Below, piece after piece: positions 49,831-61,391 of a stretch of 64,000 nt of DNA. The stretch comes from Malurus cyaneus samueli (lineage: Eukaryota > Chordata > Aves > Passeriformes > Maluridae): contig CM019219.1 of NCBI GenBank assembly GCA_009741485.1, forward strand, positions 30,237,162-30,301,161, given 5' to 3'. The translations under genes were made by a program, and so were the position numbers. How positions within the stretch are numbered: position 1 is the first letter of the stretch; the number at the start of each line of letters is the position of its first letter. A model generated the notes under the pieces. That model searched no databases, was not told the DNA's origin, and worked only from the letters and a program-made list of their open reading frames with translations.

Positions 49831-51196
49831 GACCAGGTGATTCCTCTCCAGCTGTTCATGTTGCAGCTTTATCTCCTCTGCCTTCCTCGGGCAGCCAGGC
49901 CGGGCGACTGGGCCAGTTCCCCCTTCCAAGTTTCGCAACCCAGCACACAAATCCCAGTGTCCAACCCCTCCTCAGAGCCCCTGACCCGCTGTCAAGGGCC
50001 CCGTGTCAGAGCAGGAAGGTCATACCGGTCTGAGCACAAACCCTGCACGAGGCAGCAGGAAGGCAGCGCATTCCAGACCCCGGGAACACTGCAACTCACA
50101 AACCCCATCCAAGCCACCCTGCTCCTTCCACGCGCACAAAAATCCCTTTATTCTTGCTTTGCCCTCCTTTCTGGTTTTGCTCCACAGGCAGGGCTATCAG
50201 CAAAGCAGAGTTGTGGTCCTGTGCCCCGCTGCTCGCCCCGCTCTGCCCCTTTCCCACCCGGCCCGCACTCCGCTAACTCACTCCCCGCATCTTCTTCCCT
50301 GTTTTCACCCGGTCCCGGAGCGAACACATCGCAAGGACACGGCCGCCCTCTGCCCGCTGGAGCATGCAGCCTCGCCCGACACTTGGGCAAGCGGCACCAC
50401 CAGCAAAAACCGACAAAACAGTCAAACCGAACACCCCAAAACGATCAAAAGGCGAAAAATATAAGAAAACAGTCACTGCATTAAAAAAAATCACATACTA
50501 GCTCAAGCTCAGCTTAATATAAGATTATTCTGCCGCAAGGGGCGACCCACAACTTCACCCAGTTCCAATACCCAACAACCCACAAAAAAGTGAACACGGC
50601 ATCTGCAGGGCTTATTTATACAAAAATGGAACATTTCTAAAACCCACAGCGCCTGCCTGCCGTCCCTCACAGCATCCAACTCTTCTCCTTAATACTCAAG
50701 CTTGCCCAAACCCAAATTATTTCAGAATCACAACAACTTCACCTGCAGACACCCCTTTGGGGGGGTTTCCCACCATCGGCTGTGTTCCACCTTAAACAGT
50801 TGCAGAAGATTGACTCTTGCAAGCTGGAATCAATCGTTTGATGGCAGTCATGGGCATTTAAAGCATCGATTTGCACCAGCTCCTGGCTCAACTCCCAACC
50901 ACTCTGAGTGTGCACAGAAATTTCAGGACACACAGACACAAACGTCTCTATTTTAGGATTAATGACCAATCTGAAAACTGAAGGGGTTTTATTTCCTCTA
51001 CACACACCACATTTCATCTCATTTCTTAGATTTTAAGTTATTCCATTTTCTGGACTCCGGCTCTTTTACTCTCCATTTATATTCCCTCATAACTCCCAGA
51101 AAAGTCAATTAAATTTAAACAGCTCACACCAATACACAAATATATCATACAATGCGCAACAACACCTCCAAAAAAAAAAAAAAAAAAAAAAAAAAA
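49830..51196 (+). repeat. Segment D, copy D2
   Basis: This is a direct copy of D3, offset 2133 bases at its start and 2201 at 50971/53172, so D2 is shorter by small deletions. It joins a CR1 fragment on the left (49510-49830) and ends in a run of 27 A (51170-51196). The CTCF-like motif is damaged here (the CTGC before the break near 50352 is lost). Confidence 0.85.
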
Positions 51197-51867
51197 CAAA
51201 AAACAAACCCTGACCTTCCAAAGCACCAGATCTACAGATAAAGCCAAGCTTTGCAAAGATCTCTGATTTCAAAAAGCAGGATGCAGAATTCCAGGCAGAA
51301 GTGGTATTGATTGTCACAAAGCAGAAAATCGTGCATGGAGCAAATAAGGAAAAGAATCGATCCAGGAGGCCACCAGATGGGAATTAAGTAAATGGGATTT
51401 TTTTTTTACCTCTCAAGTTTGTATTGTAGAAGCTCAGGACAGGGGTAAATAAAGTTTTAAAACAAATCACACTCAAGCAGATTAAGTGACACAATAAATA
51501 AATCCTCAGAGTGTCAACCCCATACCCAATACTAGTGGTACAAACCCACCAGGAGGTAAAATGGAGGTGGGAACCCCAAATCCAAAATCAGCCAAGAATG
51601 AGACAATTGTCTGTCTCTACCCAAAGTGGGGAAACCCACGGTTAGCCCCATGCAACTCTCCTATTAAAGGCTCACGCAAAGCCCTCCCAGCTGAAAGGAA
51701 ATTTGAAGATTCCAAAGGGAATTTCACCTCACCTGGAATTCCTGGTGAGAGAGGAAACCTCAAATCATCCACACCAATCTTGGGGAAAATCAGCATTCCT
51801 TAAATTTCCCTTCATAACACGTCCCAGTCCCACATGGTCCCACGCAGCTTGTGATCAACACCATCTC
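51197..51867. other. Single-copy spacer between D2 and D3
   Basis: AT-rich sequence without a recognisable gene or repeat. Confidence 0.5.
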
Positions 51868-51965
51868 CCAGCCTTCCCTCCCAGCAGAGCTGCTCCATCC
51901 CTCTGACCATCCTGGAGCCTCCTCTGGGCTCTCTCCAGCAGCTCCAGGTCCCTCCTGTGCCAGGA
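51868..51965 (-). mobile_element. CR1 LINE fragment at the start of D3
   Basis: CTCCCAGCCTTCCCTCCCAG to CAGCTCCAGGTCCCTCC matches the inner CR1 block seen at 17590-17670. Confidence 0.65.
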
Positions 51966-52508
51966 CCAGGTGATTCCTCTCCAGCTGTTCATGTTGCAGC
52001 TTTATCTCCTCTGCCTTCCTCGGGCAGCCAGGCCCGGGCGACTGGGCCAGTTCCCCCTTCCCAAGTTTCTGCAACCCCAGCACACAAATCCCAGTGTCCA
52101 AACCCCTCCTCAGAGCCCCTGACCCGCTGTGCAAGGGCCCCGTGTCAGAGCAGGAAGGATCATACCGGTCTGAGGCACAAACCCTGCACGGAGGCAGCAG
52201 GAAGGCAGCGCATTCCAGACCCCGGGAACAGGGCTGCAAACTCACAAACCCCATCCAAGCCACCCCTGCTCCTTTCCACGCGCACAAAAATCCCTTTATT
52301 CTTGCTTTGCCCTCCTTTCTGGTTTTGCTCCACAGGCAGGGCTATCAGCAAAGCAGAGTTGTGGTCCTGTGCCCCGCTGCTCGCCCCGCTCTGCCCCTTC
52401 ACCCGGCCCGCAGCTCCGCTACGCTCAGCATTCCCCGCATTCTTTCCTTTTCCCTGTTTTTCATCCCGGTTTCTCTCGGAAGGAGCGAACACCATCGCAA
52501 GGAGCACG

Positions 52509-52523
52509 GCCGCCCTCTGCTGC
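52509..52523 (-). promoter_or_regulatory. CTCF-like motif in D3
   Basis: On the minus strand GCAGCAGAGGGCGGC matches the CTCF core (CCASYAGRKGGCRSY) at all but the first position. It lies in the GC-rich middle of segment D. Confidence 0.35.
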
Positions 52524-53390
52524 CCTGCTGGAGCTGCAGCCTCGCCCCGACACTTGGGCAAGCGGCACCACCAGCAAAAACCGACAAAACAGTCAAACCG
52601 AACACCCCAAAACGATCAAAAGGCGATATAAAATGAAAAACAGTCACTGCATTTAAAAAAAATCAACAATACTATTGCTCAAGCTCAGCTTTAATATATG
52701 AGTTTATTCTGTTTCGCTGCAAGGGGCGACCACAACTTTTTCATCCCAGGTTTTTCTCCAATTACCCACAACTCCCAAAAAAGTGAACACTGGCATCTGC
52801 AGGGGCTTATTTATACAAAAATGGACATTTCTAAACCCACAGCGCTGCCTGCCTGTCCCTCACAGCAATCCAACTCTTCTCCTTAATACTCAACTTGCCC
52901 AGAACCCAAATTATTTCAGAATCACAACAACTTCACCTGCAGACACCCCGTTTTGGGTGGGTTTTCCTCACCATTCCTGGGTGTGTTCCCCCTTAAACAG
53001 TTGCAGAAGATTGATCTCTTGCAAGCTGGAATCAATCGTTTGATGCAGTCATGGGCATTAAAGCATCGATTTGCACCAGCTCCTGGCTCAACTCCCAACC
53101 ACTCTGAGTGTGCACAGAAATTTCAGGACACACAGACACAAACGTCTCTATTTTTAGGATTAATGACCAATCTGAAAACTGAAGGGGTTTTATTTCCTCT
53201 ACACACACCACATTTCATCTCATTTCTTAGATTTTAAGTTATTCCATTTTCTGGACTCCGGCTCTTTTCACTCTCCATTTATATTCCCTCATAAACTCCC
53301 AGAAAAGTCAATTAAATTTAAACAGCTCACACCAATACCACAAATATATCATAGCAATTGCAGTCAATCCATCACCTCTCAAAAAAAATA

Positions 53391-53802
53391 AAAAAGAGAG
53401 GAAGGAAAAAAAAAAAAAAAAAAATTAAAGCTTAAAAAATTGTACCTGTGTTCCCCCTGAGGGAAAGAAAAGCTGGAGGAGCATAAATCCACCTGAATTA
53501 GAGCACAGCTCGTCTGCTGATCATCCAAACCACCTGGTTTAACCCAGCTTTTTTTAACTGCAGCTTCAGTTTGTTTCATTTTATCTCACTTCTGTTCCTA
53601 AAAAACCGCAGCAGCCCGAAGGATGACCTCAACCGCACCTCCAGCGAGCTGTACGGGTTAATTAACGTAATTACTCATTGCTGTGCTGGTCAGGGGGCTG
53701 CTTCATCTCTGAATAATTCAGCAGCAGTTAATTATTTACGGACTGCAGCTCCTTCCGAGGCGGTGCCAGGGTGGTACCCGGCAGGCACAGCCCCGCCCGG
53801 AG
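53391..53802. other. Short single-copy stretch before the minisatellites
   Basis: It contains an A run of 18 near 53407-53424 and becomes GC-rich towards 53760. No gene recognised. Confidence 0.5.
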
Positions 53803-54153
53803 CGGCTCCGCTTTATCCCGGGAGAACAGAGCCGGGAAAACGGCCATGGCTGCATCCAGCCACCAAAAACATCGCGGCTCCGCTTTATCCCGGGAGAAAC
53901 AGAGCCGGGAAAACGGCCATGGCTGCATCCAGCCACCAAAAACATCGCGGCTCTTCTTTACCCGGGAGACAGAGCCGGGAAAACGGCATGGCATCCAGCA
54001 CCAAAAACATCGCGGCTCTGCTTTATCCCGGGAGAACAGAGCGGAAAACCATGGCTGCATCCAGCCACCAAAAACATCGCGGCTCTGCTTTATCCGGAGA
54101 CAGAGCCGAAAACGGCCATGGCTGCATCCAGCCACCAAAAACATCGCGGCTCT
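53803..54153. repeat. Minisatellite 1: five units of 65-73 bases
   Basis: The units start with CGGCTC(C/T) at 53803, 53875, 53948, 54013 and 54080. Each contains TTTATCCCGGGAGA, GCCGGGAAAACGGCC-like and CCAGCCACCAAAAACATCG blocks. A full unit is 72 bases, a multiple of three, which explains the long open frames through the array; I see no sign of a real protein. Confidence 0.92.
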
Positions 54154-54176
54154 AAAGCTCCCCACATCCAGCGCTT

Positions 54177-55075
54177 GATTTGTAGGGGGTGCCAGTGACA
54201 CCAAAGGAATCCAGGGGGAAAAGCCCCTTTTTCTTTTGGCTCCTCAATGGGATTTGTTGGGATTTATAGGGGATAACAAAGGAATCCAAGGGGGAAAAAC
54301 CCCTTTTCCTCTTGGCTCCTCAATGGCATGTGTTAGGATTTGTAGGGAATACCAAAGAAACCCAGGGGGAAAAGCCCCTTTTCCTCTTGGCTCCTCGATG
54401 GAATGCATTGGGATTTGTAGGGCATACCAGTGACATCAGAGGAATCCGGGAAGGAAAAATCCCTTTTCCTTTTGGCTCCTTGATGGAATGTATTGGGATT
54501 TGTAGGGGGTGCCAGTGGCATCAGAGAAATCTGGAGGGGTAAAAAGCCCCTTTTCCTTTTGGCTCCTCAATGGGATGTGTTGGGATTTGTAGGGTATGCC
54601 AGTGATATCAAAGGAGTCTGGGGCAAAAAAGCCCCTTTTCCCTTCGGCTCCTTGATGGAATGTGTTGGGATTTGTAGGGGATACCAAAGGAATCCAGGGA
54701 GGAAAAAGCCCCTTTTCCTTTTGGCTCCTCACTGGGATTTGTTGGGATTTGTAAGGGGTACCAAAGGAATCCAGGGGAAAAAGCCCCTTTTCCTTTCAGC
54801 TCCTTAATGGGATGTGTTGGGATTTTAGGATATGCCAGTGATATCAAAGGAGTCTGGGGCAAAAAATCCCCTTTTCCTTTTGGCTCCTTGATGAATGTCA
54901 TTGGGATTTGTAGGGGGTGCCAGTGACATCAGAGGAATCTGGGGGGGAAAAATCCCCTTCTCCTCTTGGCTTCTCAATGGGATGAGTTGGGATTTATAGG
55001 GAATACCAAAGGAATCCAGGGGGGAAAAGCCCCTTTTCCTTTTGGCTCTTTCATGGGATGTGTTGGGAAGCACAA
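54177..55075. repeat. Minisatellite 2: about eleven units in two length classes
   Basis: The units begin with GATTTGTAGGG or GATTTATAGG (54177, 54261, 54337, 54411, 54496, 54583, 54669, 54745, 54821, 54903, 54991). They contain AAAGGAATCCAGGGGG, AAAGCCCCTTTTCC and TTTTGGCTCCTCAATGGGAT. Units of about 75 bases read TACCAAAGGAATCC; units of about 85 add GCCAGTGACATCAGA. Confidence 0.92.
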
Positions 55076-55816
55076 CAGTGCAACACAGGCATTCCTCCCC
55101 CAGAATCGCTGCCATGATTTGTTCCTCTGGCAATCAGAGTGCTGGGTTTAGGTAGGGAAAGACCCTACAGCTGTAAAATGGGCATCAGGACCTCCAGAAA
55201 GCAGGGGTGTAACCTGTGCCCCGCATCTGCAGGCTGCCCGAGAAGCCAGGCTGGGCTCTCCTCCTGCTGGGAAGAGCCTCTCCACCTCCACCCCTGGCTT
55301 TGGTGCGGTGCTCAGTGGAGAAATGGCCTCACACAGAGCCAGAGGGTGAGCTTTGAGCAGGGTGGGAGTAGGACACCATCAACTAAAAGGACAAGAGACA
55401 GCCAGAGGCCAAGAAGGAGCTGTGGCTGAGGCTGAGCTGCTTTTTTCAGAGTGCTAAAATCCCCACTGTGACAAAGCTGGAGATGCTGTTGAAGAAGGTA
55501 AAATATACTTGGGATATGGTTAGAAATATCTTCATCAAGGACAGAAAAGGTTTATGGAAAAAATAAAATAAAAGTCTCTTTTTACATAGTATCCACACCC
55601 TGATGCAGATGAAGTGCTCAGCACTGACTGCCAGCTCTGGGGGAGAGGGAAAGGCTTTACAGGAGCTGGAGGATGGGAAAAACCATACGGAAAATGAGGC
55701 ACTGATTTGAATAAGGAAAAATATCCAGGTGCAGGAACTCCCTGGGAATAGCTCCTCCACCTCTCCACCTGCACCTCCAAGTCAGCAGGGCCATCTCCAG
55801 TGCCCCAAATAACCCC
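55076..55816. other. Single-copy stretch between minisatellites 2 and 3
   Basis: No gene, RNA or repeat recognised. Confidence 0.5.
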
Positions 55817-56280
55817 AGCTGAGCAGATTGGTGTGTTAAAAGCCCCAAAGCACCTCAGCTGAGCAGATCCATGCCCTAAAACCCCAAATCACACCAGCTG
55901 AGCAGATCCATGCCCTAAAACCCCAAACCATCCCAGCTGAGCAGATCCATGCCCTACAACACACCAACCACACAAACCTGAGCAGATCCATGCCCTAAAA
56001 CCCCAAACCACCCCAGCTGAGCAGATCCATGCTCTAAAAACCCCAAACCACCACAGCTGAGCAGATCCATGCCCTAAAAACCCCAAACCACCCCAGCTGA
56101 GCAGATCCATGCTCTAAAACAACCACCACAGCTGCGCAATCATCCTAAAAACCCCCAAACCAGCTGAGCAGATCCACGCTATAAAAACCCCAAACCACCC
56201 CAGCTGAGCAGATCCACACTGTAAAAACCTCAAATCACGCCAGCTGAGCAGATCCATGCTCCAAAACCCCAAACCAGGCA
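55817..56280. repeat. Minisatellite 3: about twelve units of 32-42 bases
   Basis: Units read GCTGAGCAGATCCATGCCC followed by TAAAACCCCAAACCACCCCA. Starts are near 55817, 55858, 55899, 55936, 55977, 56017, 56059, 56097, 56129, 56164, 56204 and 56242. Confidence 0.92.
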
Positions 56281-56376
56281 GCCTTTTTCTGCCCAATGTG
56301 TTTATCCCCAAACCTTCCCCCTTTGGGGTCTCAGCTCCCGGCACCACCACCCCGTGTCCCCTCCAGCCCCCAGTTT

Positions 56377-57499
56377 TTTGAGAGGTATGGATTACGCAAT
56401 TCTATGATTATTTTGGTATTGGTGTGAGGTTTAAATTTATTGACTTTTCGGGAGTTTATGAGGAATATAAATGGAGAGTGAAAAGAGCCGGAGTCCAGAA
56501 AATGGAATAACTTAAAATCTAAGAAATGAGATGAAATGTGGTGTGTGTAGAGGAAATAAAACCCCTTCAGTTTTCAGATTGGTCATTAATCCTAAAAATA
56601 GAGACGTTTGTGTCTGTGTGTCCTGAAATTTCTGTGCACACTCAGAGTGGTTGGGAGTTGAGCCAGGAGCTGGTGCAAATCGATGCTTTAATGCCCATGA
56701 CTGCATCAAACGATTGATTCCAGCTTGCAACGCAGGTATCAATCTCTTGCAACTTTGTTAAGGGGGAACCACCATCAGGAAATGTGCAATGATAGAAAAA
56801 CACCAGCACTTCAAAAAACGGATGGTTCTGCAGTGAAGTTGTTATCTGGAAATAATGTTCTGCGAAAGTTGAGTGGGAATTAAGGGAAGAGTGGATTGCT
56901 GTGAGCGGACAGAGCAGGCACATCAGCTGTGGGTTTAGTAAATTCCATTATTGTATAAACTAAGCAAACCCTGCAGATGCACGTAGTCTGCACTTTTTGG
57001 GAGACTGTGGGAAATTGCAGAAAACCTGGGATGAAAAATTGTCGCTCCTTAGACCATCGAAACAGCAGATAACACTCATGCATATTAAAGATAGAGCTTG
57101 AGCAATAGTATGTTGATTTTTAAATCAAACTTGACGTTGTCATATTTATATAAACTCCCGACTTTGAAAGTCGTTTTGAGGGTGTCTGCGGTGTCGCAGG
57201 ACTTTTGACATGTATTGGGGGGTCGGTGTTTTGCGGCCAGGTAGGTGCCCATGATCCCGCTTGCCCAAGTGTCGGGGCGAGGCTGCAGCTCCAGCAGGGC
57301 AGCAGAGGGCGGCCGTGCTCCTTGCGATGGTGTTCGCTCCTTCCGAGAGAAACCGGGATTGGCAAAAAAAAAAATACAAGGGAAAGCAGAAAGAATTTCG
57401 CGGGGAACTGAGCGTAGGCGAGCCTGCGGGCCGGTGAAGGGCAGAGCGGGGCGAGCTGAGGAGCGGGCACAAGGAACCACGAACTCTGGCTTTGCTGAA
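56377..57499 (-). repeat. Segment D, copy D4
   Basis: This is the reverse complement of D3. It starts exactly at the A-rich boundary (TTTTTTGAGAGG here) and stops at the second gap. Bases 56460-56715 are almost identical to D3, but 56720-57240 carry heavy mismatch and indel noise, and the quality improves again around 57260-57350. Confidence 0.85.
57299..57313 (+). promoter_or_regulatory. CTCF-like motif in D4
   Basis: The same 15-base match is preserved in D4 despite the noise on its left. Confidence 0.35.
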
Positions 57500-57524
57500 N
57501 NNNNNNNNNNNNNNNNNNNNNNNN
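57500..57524. other. 25-N assembly gap
   Basis: There are exactly 25 N between segment D4 and single-copy sequence. The first bases after the gap (57525-57550) resemble a CR1 fragment. Confidence 0.97.
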
Positions 57525-57654
57525 AGGCTGGAGGAGCTGGGATTGTGTTGTTTTATTGCAGCAGCCTGTGGATGTCACCTGGGTTTGGAGGAGAAAAAGG
57601 TCCTCATGTCCTCTTGCTGCCTGCACTTTTTTAAAAGTGGCATATGGAGTAGTG

Positions 57655-57830
57655 GTGCAAAACTGTTTGGCCTTGCTCACTCTGGATTTGTGCCTCTTTT
57701 ATCCTTTTTTTGAATTTTGTCATGCATTTATTTGTAGAATTTTGTGTAATTTTTATCAGAATTTTTGTCTCCTTTTTGTGAGAATTTTTGGTGTCATTTT
57801 TCGTTAGAATTGTCCCATAGTAAAGGTAAT
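57655..57830. repeat. T-rich repeat, first copy
   Basis: TTTGGCCTTGCTCACTCTGG is followed by recurrent CAGAATTTTTGTxTCCTTTTTG motifs. A second copy is at 58435-58565. Confidence 0.65.
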
Positions 57831-58434
57831 TCTGTGAAAATCCCGCTCCTCCCAGGATGGTGAAGTCTTTCAGCGTCAAATGGGAAGAAAGGACTAAAAT
57901 GAAAATTCTGAGTTGCTCTTTCCAAATGAGAAACTTCAGGAAAAAGCCTTCCCAACATATCCCTTGGTTGTGGAGCTGCTGCAGATCCTGGAAATCTCTA
58001 ATAGAAGTTGGCAAGGGGTTCCTAAAGAGCTTTCCCCTCTGCCCTGACCTCCCGAGTGGAAAAGATGAGGACTGGGTTGTTTTTTTTCAATTAATTTTTT
58101 TCCCTGTTTTGCTCATGAGTGTTCTTGGAGCATTTTTGTTCCATTAGTAACAAAACCCTGCAGCCACCAACAAGGAAGATGCTAAAAAGGAGGGAGAGAG
58201 GCTGAGCTTAGGTCCATGGGGGTGGCAGGAGCTGGGATGATCCTGGGGATCCACGAGAACCAAGGATTAGGATAATTTTAAATTAAAAATCTTAAGTTTT
58301 GGATTAAATTCTGTCAGGGCTGAGCCTTCCTTTGTGCCACAAGAGAGGGGTACAGCTCTCCAATAAAGGGATCGATCTCTTACTGTTTGACTCCAAGGAG
58401 TGCAAATTAATTTGGCAGTGCTTTTCTTGGTGTG

Positions 58435-58565
58435 AAAACTGTTTGGCCTCACTCACTCTGGATTTGGCCTCTTTTATTCTTTTGTTCAGAATTTTTGTAT
58501 AATTTTTATCACAATTTTCATATCCTTTTTGTCAGAATTTTTGTGTCCTCTATGTCAGAATGCCC
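58435..58565. repeat. T-rich repeat, second copy
   Basis: TTTGGCCTCACTCACTCTGG and the same CAGAATTTTTGTGTCC motifs; about 780 bases from the first copy. Confidence 0.65.
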
Positions 58566-58819
58566 GGTGCTTTTCTTGGTGCTTTCCTGGTTTTTGGAGA
58601 CATTTTAATGTTTAAAATGGAGTGAAAGCATCTACCTCATGGCAGTAAATTCATGACAGGCTGGGGGTGATGGAAAACTCAAACAGCAGCCACAGGGGGG
58701 AAAACCAAGAATTATTTAATATAAAACACCCAGGAGGAAACTGTGCAGGTGGGAAACAGGTTCAGGAGAAATATCTTAATATTTGGGTTTCAGGTACAAA
58801 GTCTCTCTAAAGGAGGTTG

Positions 58820-58859
58820 TGATTGATTGATTTGATTGATTGATTGATTGATTGATTGC
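58820..58859. repeat. (TTGA)n microsatellite
   Basis: About ten GATT/TTGA units with one irregularity. Confidence 0.9.
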
Positions 58860-60019
58860 CAGCAGCACTGCAGGATGGAAGTTTTGAGTTGTTTCATTAC
58901 ATTTTACTTGGAAAGTTTCCATAAATCCTCCTAGTAAAAACCAGGATTAGAGACAAATTAGTAAAAGAATTCTGCTATAAAGAAAATGTATATAAACATC
59001 CTATTGAGCTGTTTTGTAGTAAGGGATCAAATCCTGAATCTCAGAATTTCACTTTGTATATCTGCACCTTATTGCCAATATTTAACTTTTTAAAAAACTC
59101 TTTGGTGATTCAGTTTCCATGCTCTGTATTAATTTTGTGTGATGTATAAAAGTGGGAAGGAATAATTCCTTGAGAAGCTGTGATGCCAAAAATCTACACC
59201 CAAGTCCTCTGAGTGGCTCAGTGCAAAATGTTGGTACTTGTAATAATTGAGCCAAAATTCAACTTTTAAGAACTGGGATAGTAGGAATAGCAGGAAGCGA
59301 TCCCTTAAAAATGCATCCCAAAAGTGGCTCTGGCTGTTTTTAAGGAATCTCAAAAAGTGACTGTGGGGCATGAAGAGAGGCAAGGAGAGACTCTTGGGGA
59401 ATTGCTACACTTTTAAAAAAAAGAACTTTCAGAAAAACCCCGGAAACTGGAAGAAATAAACACATCCAATGCCCCTTCTTACTCCAGCCCATGGTTTCCT
59501 TGATGTTCCAAAGGAAATAAATCCATGCCTGTGGAAACAGGGAAAAGTTCTGAGGGCTTGGAGGAGTTTGGGAAGGGAGAATGGAGAAGGTGGGAAAACC
59601 ACCAGGAAGTTGCTTTGTTCTGGGAAAACTGGGCAGCACCAGGGCCAGGACTGCAGGAATCTCCAGGGTGGCTTTTGGTTCCCATCTCGAAGCGCTTCTC
59701 ACTGGAGGCTGGGAGAGGGAAAAGCTGGGATGAGGAGCATGGGACACCCACACAGCATAGACTGGAGGTGTCACAGAGCAGCACAGGGAGAGTTTGGTTA
59801 TTCCAGGGTATTTCCTGCTCCTGCACAGCCCTAAAGCCCCATGGGTTGGGTGGGGCTGTGGGGTCTCTGTCCTGTCACCATGGGCTGCAAGGGCTGCAGC
59901 ACCTCCCTGTGCCTCAGGTTCCCTCTCTGGACACTTCCCTGGCGCTTTCCACAAGGCAAATGCAGGAGAAGGAGGTGATAAATGTGTGGAATTTGGGTGG
60001 AAGGCCAAGCAGTGGGGCA

Positions 60020-60135
60020 GTGGGATGAGACCCTGAGGAGCCTGGGACAGTGGGAGGTGGTCCTGCCCATGGCAGGGGTGGGCACTGGATGGGCTCTAAG
60101 GTCCCTTCCACCCAAACCATCCTGGGATTCTGCTT
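60020..60135 (+). mobile_element. CR1 LINE 3' fragment
   Basis: GAGCCTGGGACAGTGGGAGG to CCCAAACCATCCTGGGATTC, a short plus-strand CR1 tail. Confidence 0.8.
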
Positions 60136-61213
60136 TTCCTGAAGTTTGTGTTTACCCTTCCCACAAAGCCTTTCTGGCTCCATTTCAGCCTGCATGGAGG
60201 GAAAAATCCTCAAATCCGCTTCTTAGAGGGAAATTTTTTCTGCCATGACACTGAGAATGTATTCTATCATACACAGCAGCCACTCCTCGGCTGCTTTATT
60301 TCTCTCTTCTACAGAGTTCAAAAAAGTTTTAAAAGATAAAATATGAAAATGAAAGCAGCAGAAAACACGGTCAGGTTTTTTCCCCCATTGATTTTCATTG
60401 CTGCTCTATGAAATCTGTGTCAAGCAAAGGGTGAAATCCATATGTTCCCTTTCATCCCATGATCCAGGGCTGGGGCTCTCTGTGCCCTGAGGATGTTTCT
60501 CACTTTGATCTGCAGGTTCATCATTACGTGTCCAATCCAGGAAAAAGGCTGGATTGCCTTTTGGGACACATGCACCGGAGAAATTGGTCTCCCCTGCAGA
60601 AACCCTGACATTTTCAATCTCCTCCCCCACATTTCCCAGCACTGCTGGGGCAGAGATGGGTTGAAGCCAAATTGAAATCTGTCCTCCCTCCTGTGGTATT
60701 AAAATAATCACTTAGAAAAATAAGGATTTCAAAGTGTTTTATCTTTCGATAGGAGATCGCTCGTGGCAACTTCAACCCATTCTTCTTTGGGAAGGTACTG
60801 TAAAATATGGGGTTTAGGCTGGCTGTGGGTATTAGGAACATGACATTTCTTACTCCTCACTATTAATTTCTTACTTCAAACCCATATGTTTGGAGACACA
60901 AAAGTATGTGGGAACAAGGAAGAGGAAATTGTGTCATGGGTCAGCTGAAGGCCAGTTTTTGGGAAATTTTGATGCTGATTAATCTCTGCTGAGTCAGTGC
61001 AGTCAAATCCATCCTAACATCTGTTGTAGGGATCATTTGGTTTTGGGGCAGTTGTGTCTCACCCCGCCCCAGTTCCTCCTGCTGCTGTTCATTGTCTCTT
61101 GCACCTTTTGGGCTGGTTGACCCCTAAATTGTACATTCTACTCAGAGATTGAAAAGCAGGTTCAGATTCCCATCTTTCATGTTGGAGTGGCTGATTTATG
61201 TGTGTCAGGAAGG
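60136..61213. other. Single-copy non-coding stretch
   Basis: No gene or repeat recognised. Confidence 0.5.
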
Positions 61214-61391
61214 TTTTTCCTTCTCCTTCTCCTTTCCTCCTTCTCCCTTCTCCTTCTCCTTCTCCTTCTCCTTCTCCTTCTCCTTCTCCTTCTCCTTCTT
61301 TTCTCCTTCTCCTTCTCCTTCTCCTTCTCCTTCTCCTTCTCCTTCTCCTTTCTCCTTCTCTTTCCTTCCTCCTCTTCCTCCTCCTCCTATT
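61214..61391. repeat. (CTTCTC)n polypyrimidine tract
   Basis: About 178 bases almost wholly C and T on this strand, mostly CTTCTC hexamers with a few CCT variations at the right. The serine/proline/phenylalanine-rich open frames over it are a by-product. Confidence 0.95.

Larger units (their letters stand above)
51868..53390 (+). repeat. Segment D, copy D3 (cleanest copy)
   Basis: The unit begins with a truncated CR1 (to about 51965) and continues through a GC-rich part (52020-52630), then an AT-rich part that ends in CACCTCTC and an A-rich run at 53380. The sequence after the A-run differs from that of D2 and D4. No protein-coding content is convincing; an open frame of about 220 codons in 51957-52631 is not preserved in the other copies. 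Confidence 0.85.
57525..60019. other. Single-copy non-coding stretch right of the second gap
   Basis: No gene recognised. It holds a diffuse T-rich repeat at 57655-57830 and 58435-58565 and a TTGA microsatellite. Confidence 0.5.

Noticed and set aside
51957..52636. Segment D as a protein-coding gene (open frames up to 224 codons)
   Set aside because: The frames are not shared between D1, D2, D3 and D4, and two overlapping frames are equally long.
53571..54155. A 194-codon repetitive protein over minisatellite 1
   Set aside because: The frame is open because the unit is 72 bases. Shorter units break the register, and there is no promoter, splice signal or family match.
53803..56280. CRISPR-like arrays
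   Set aside because: The units are contiguous tandem repeats with no unique spacers, in a vertebrate genome.
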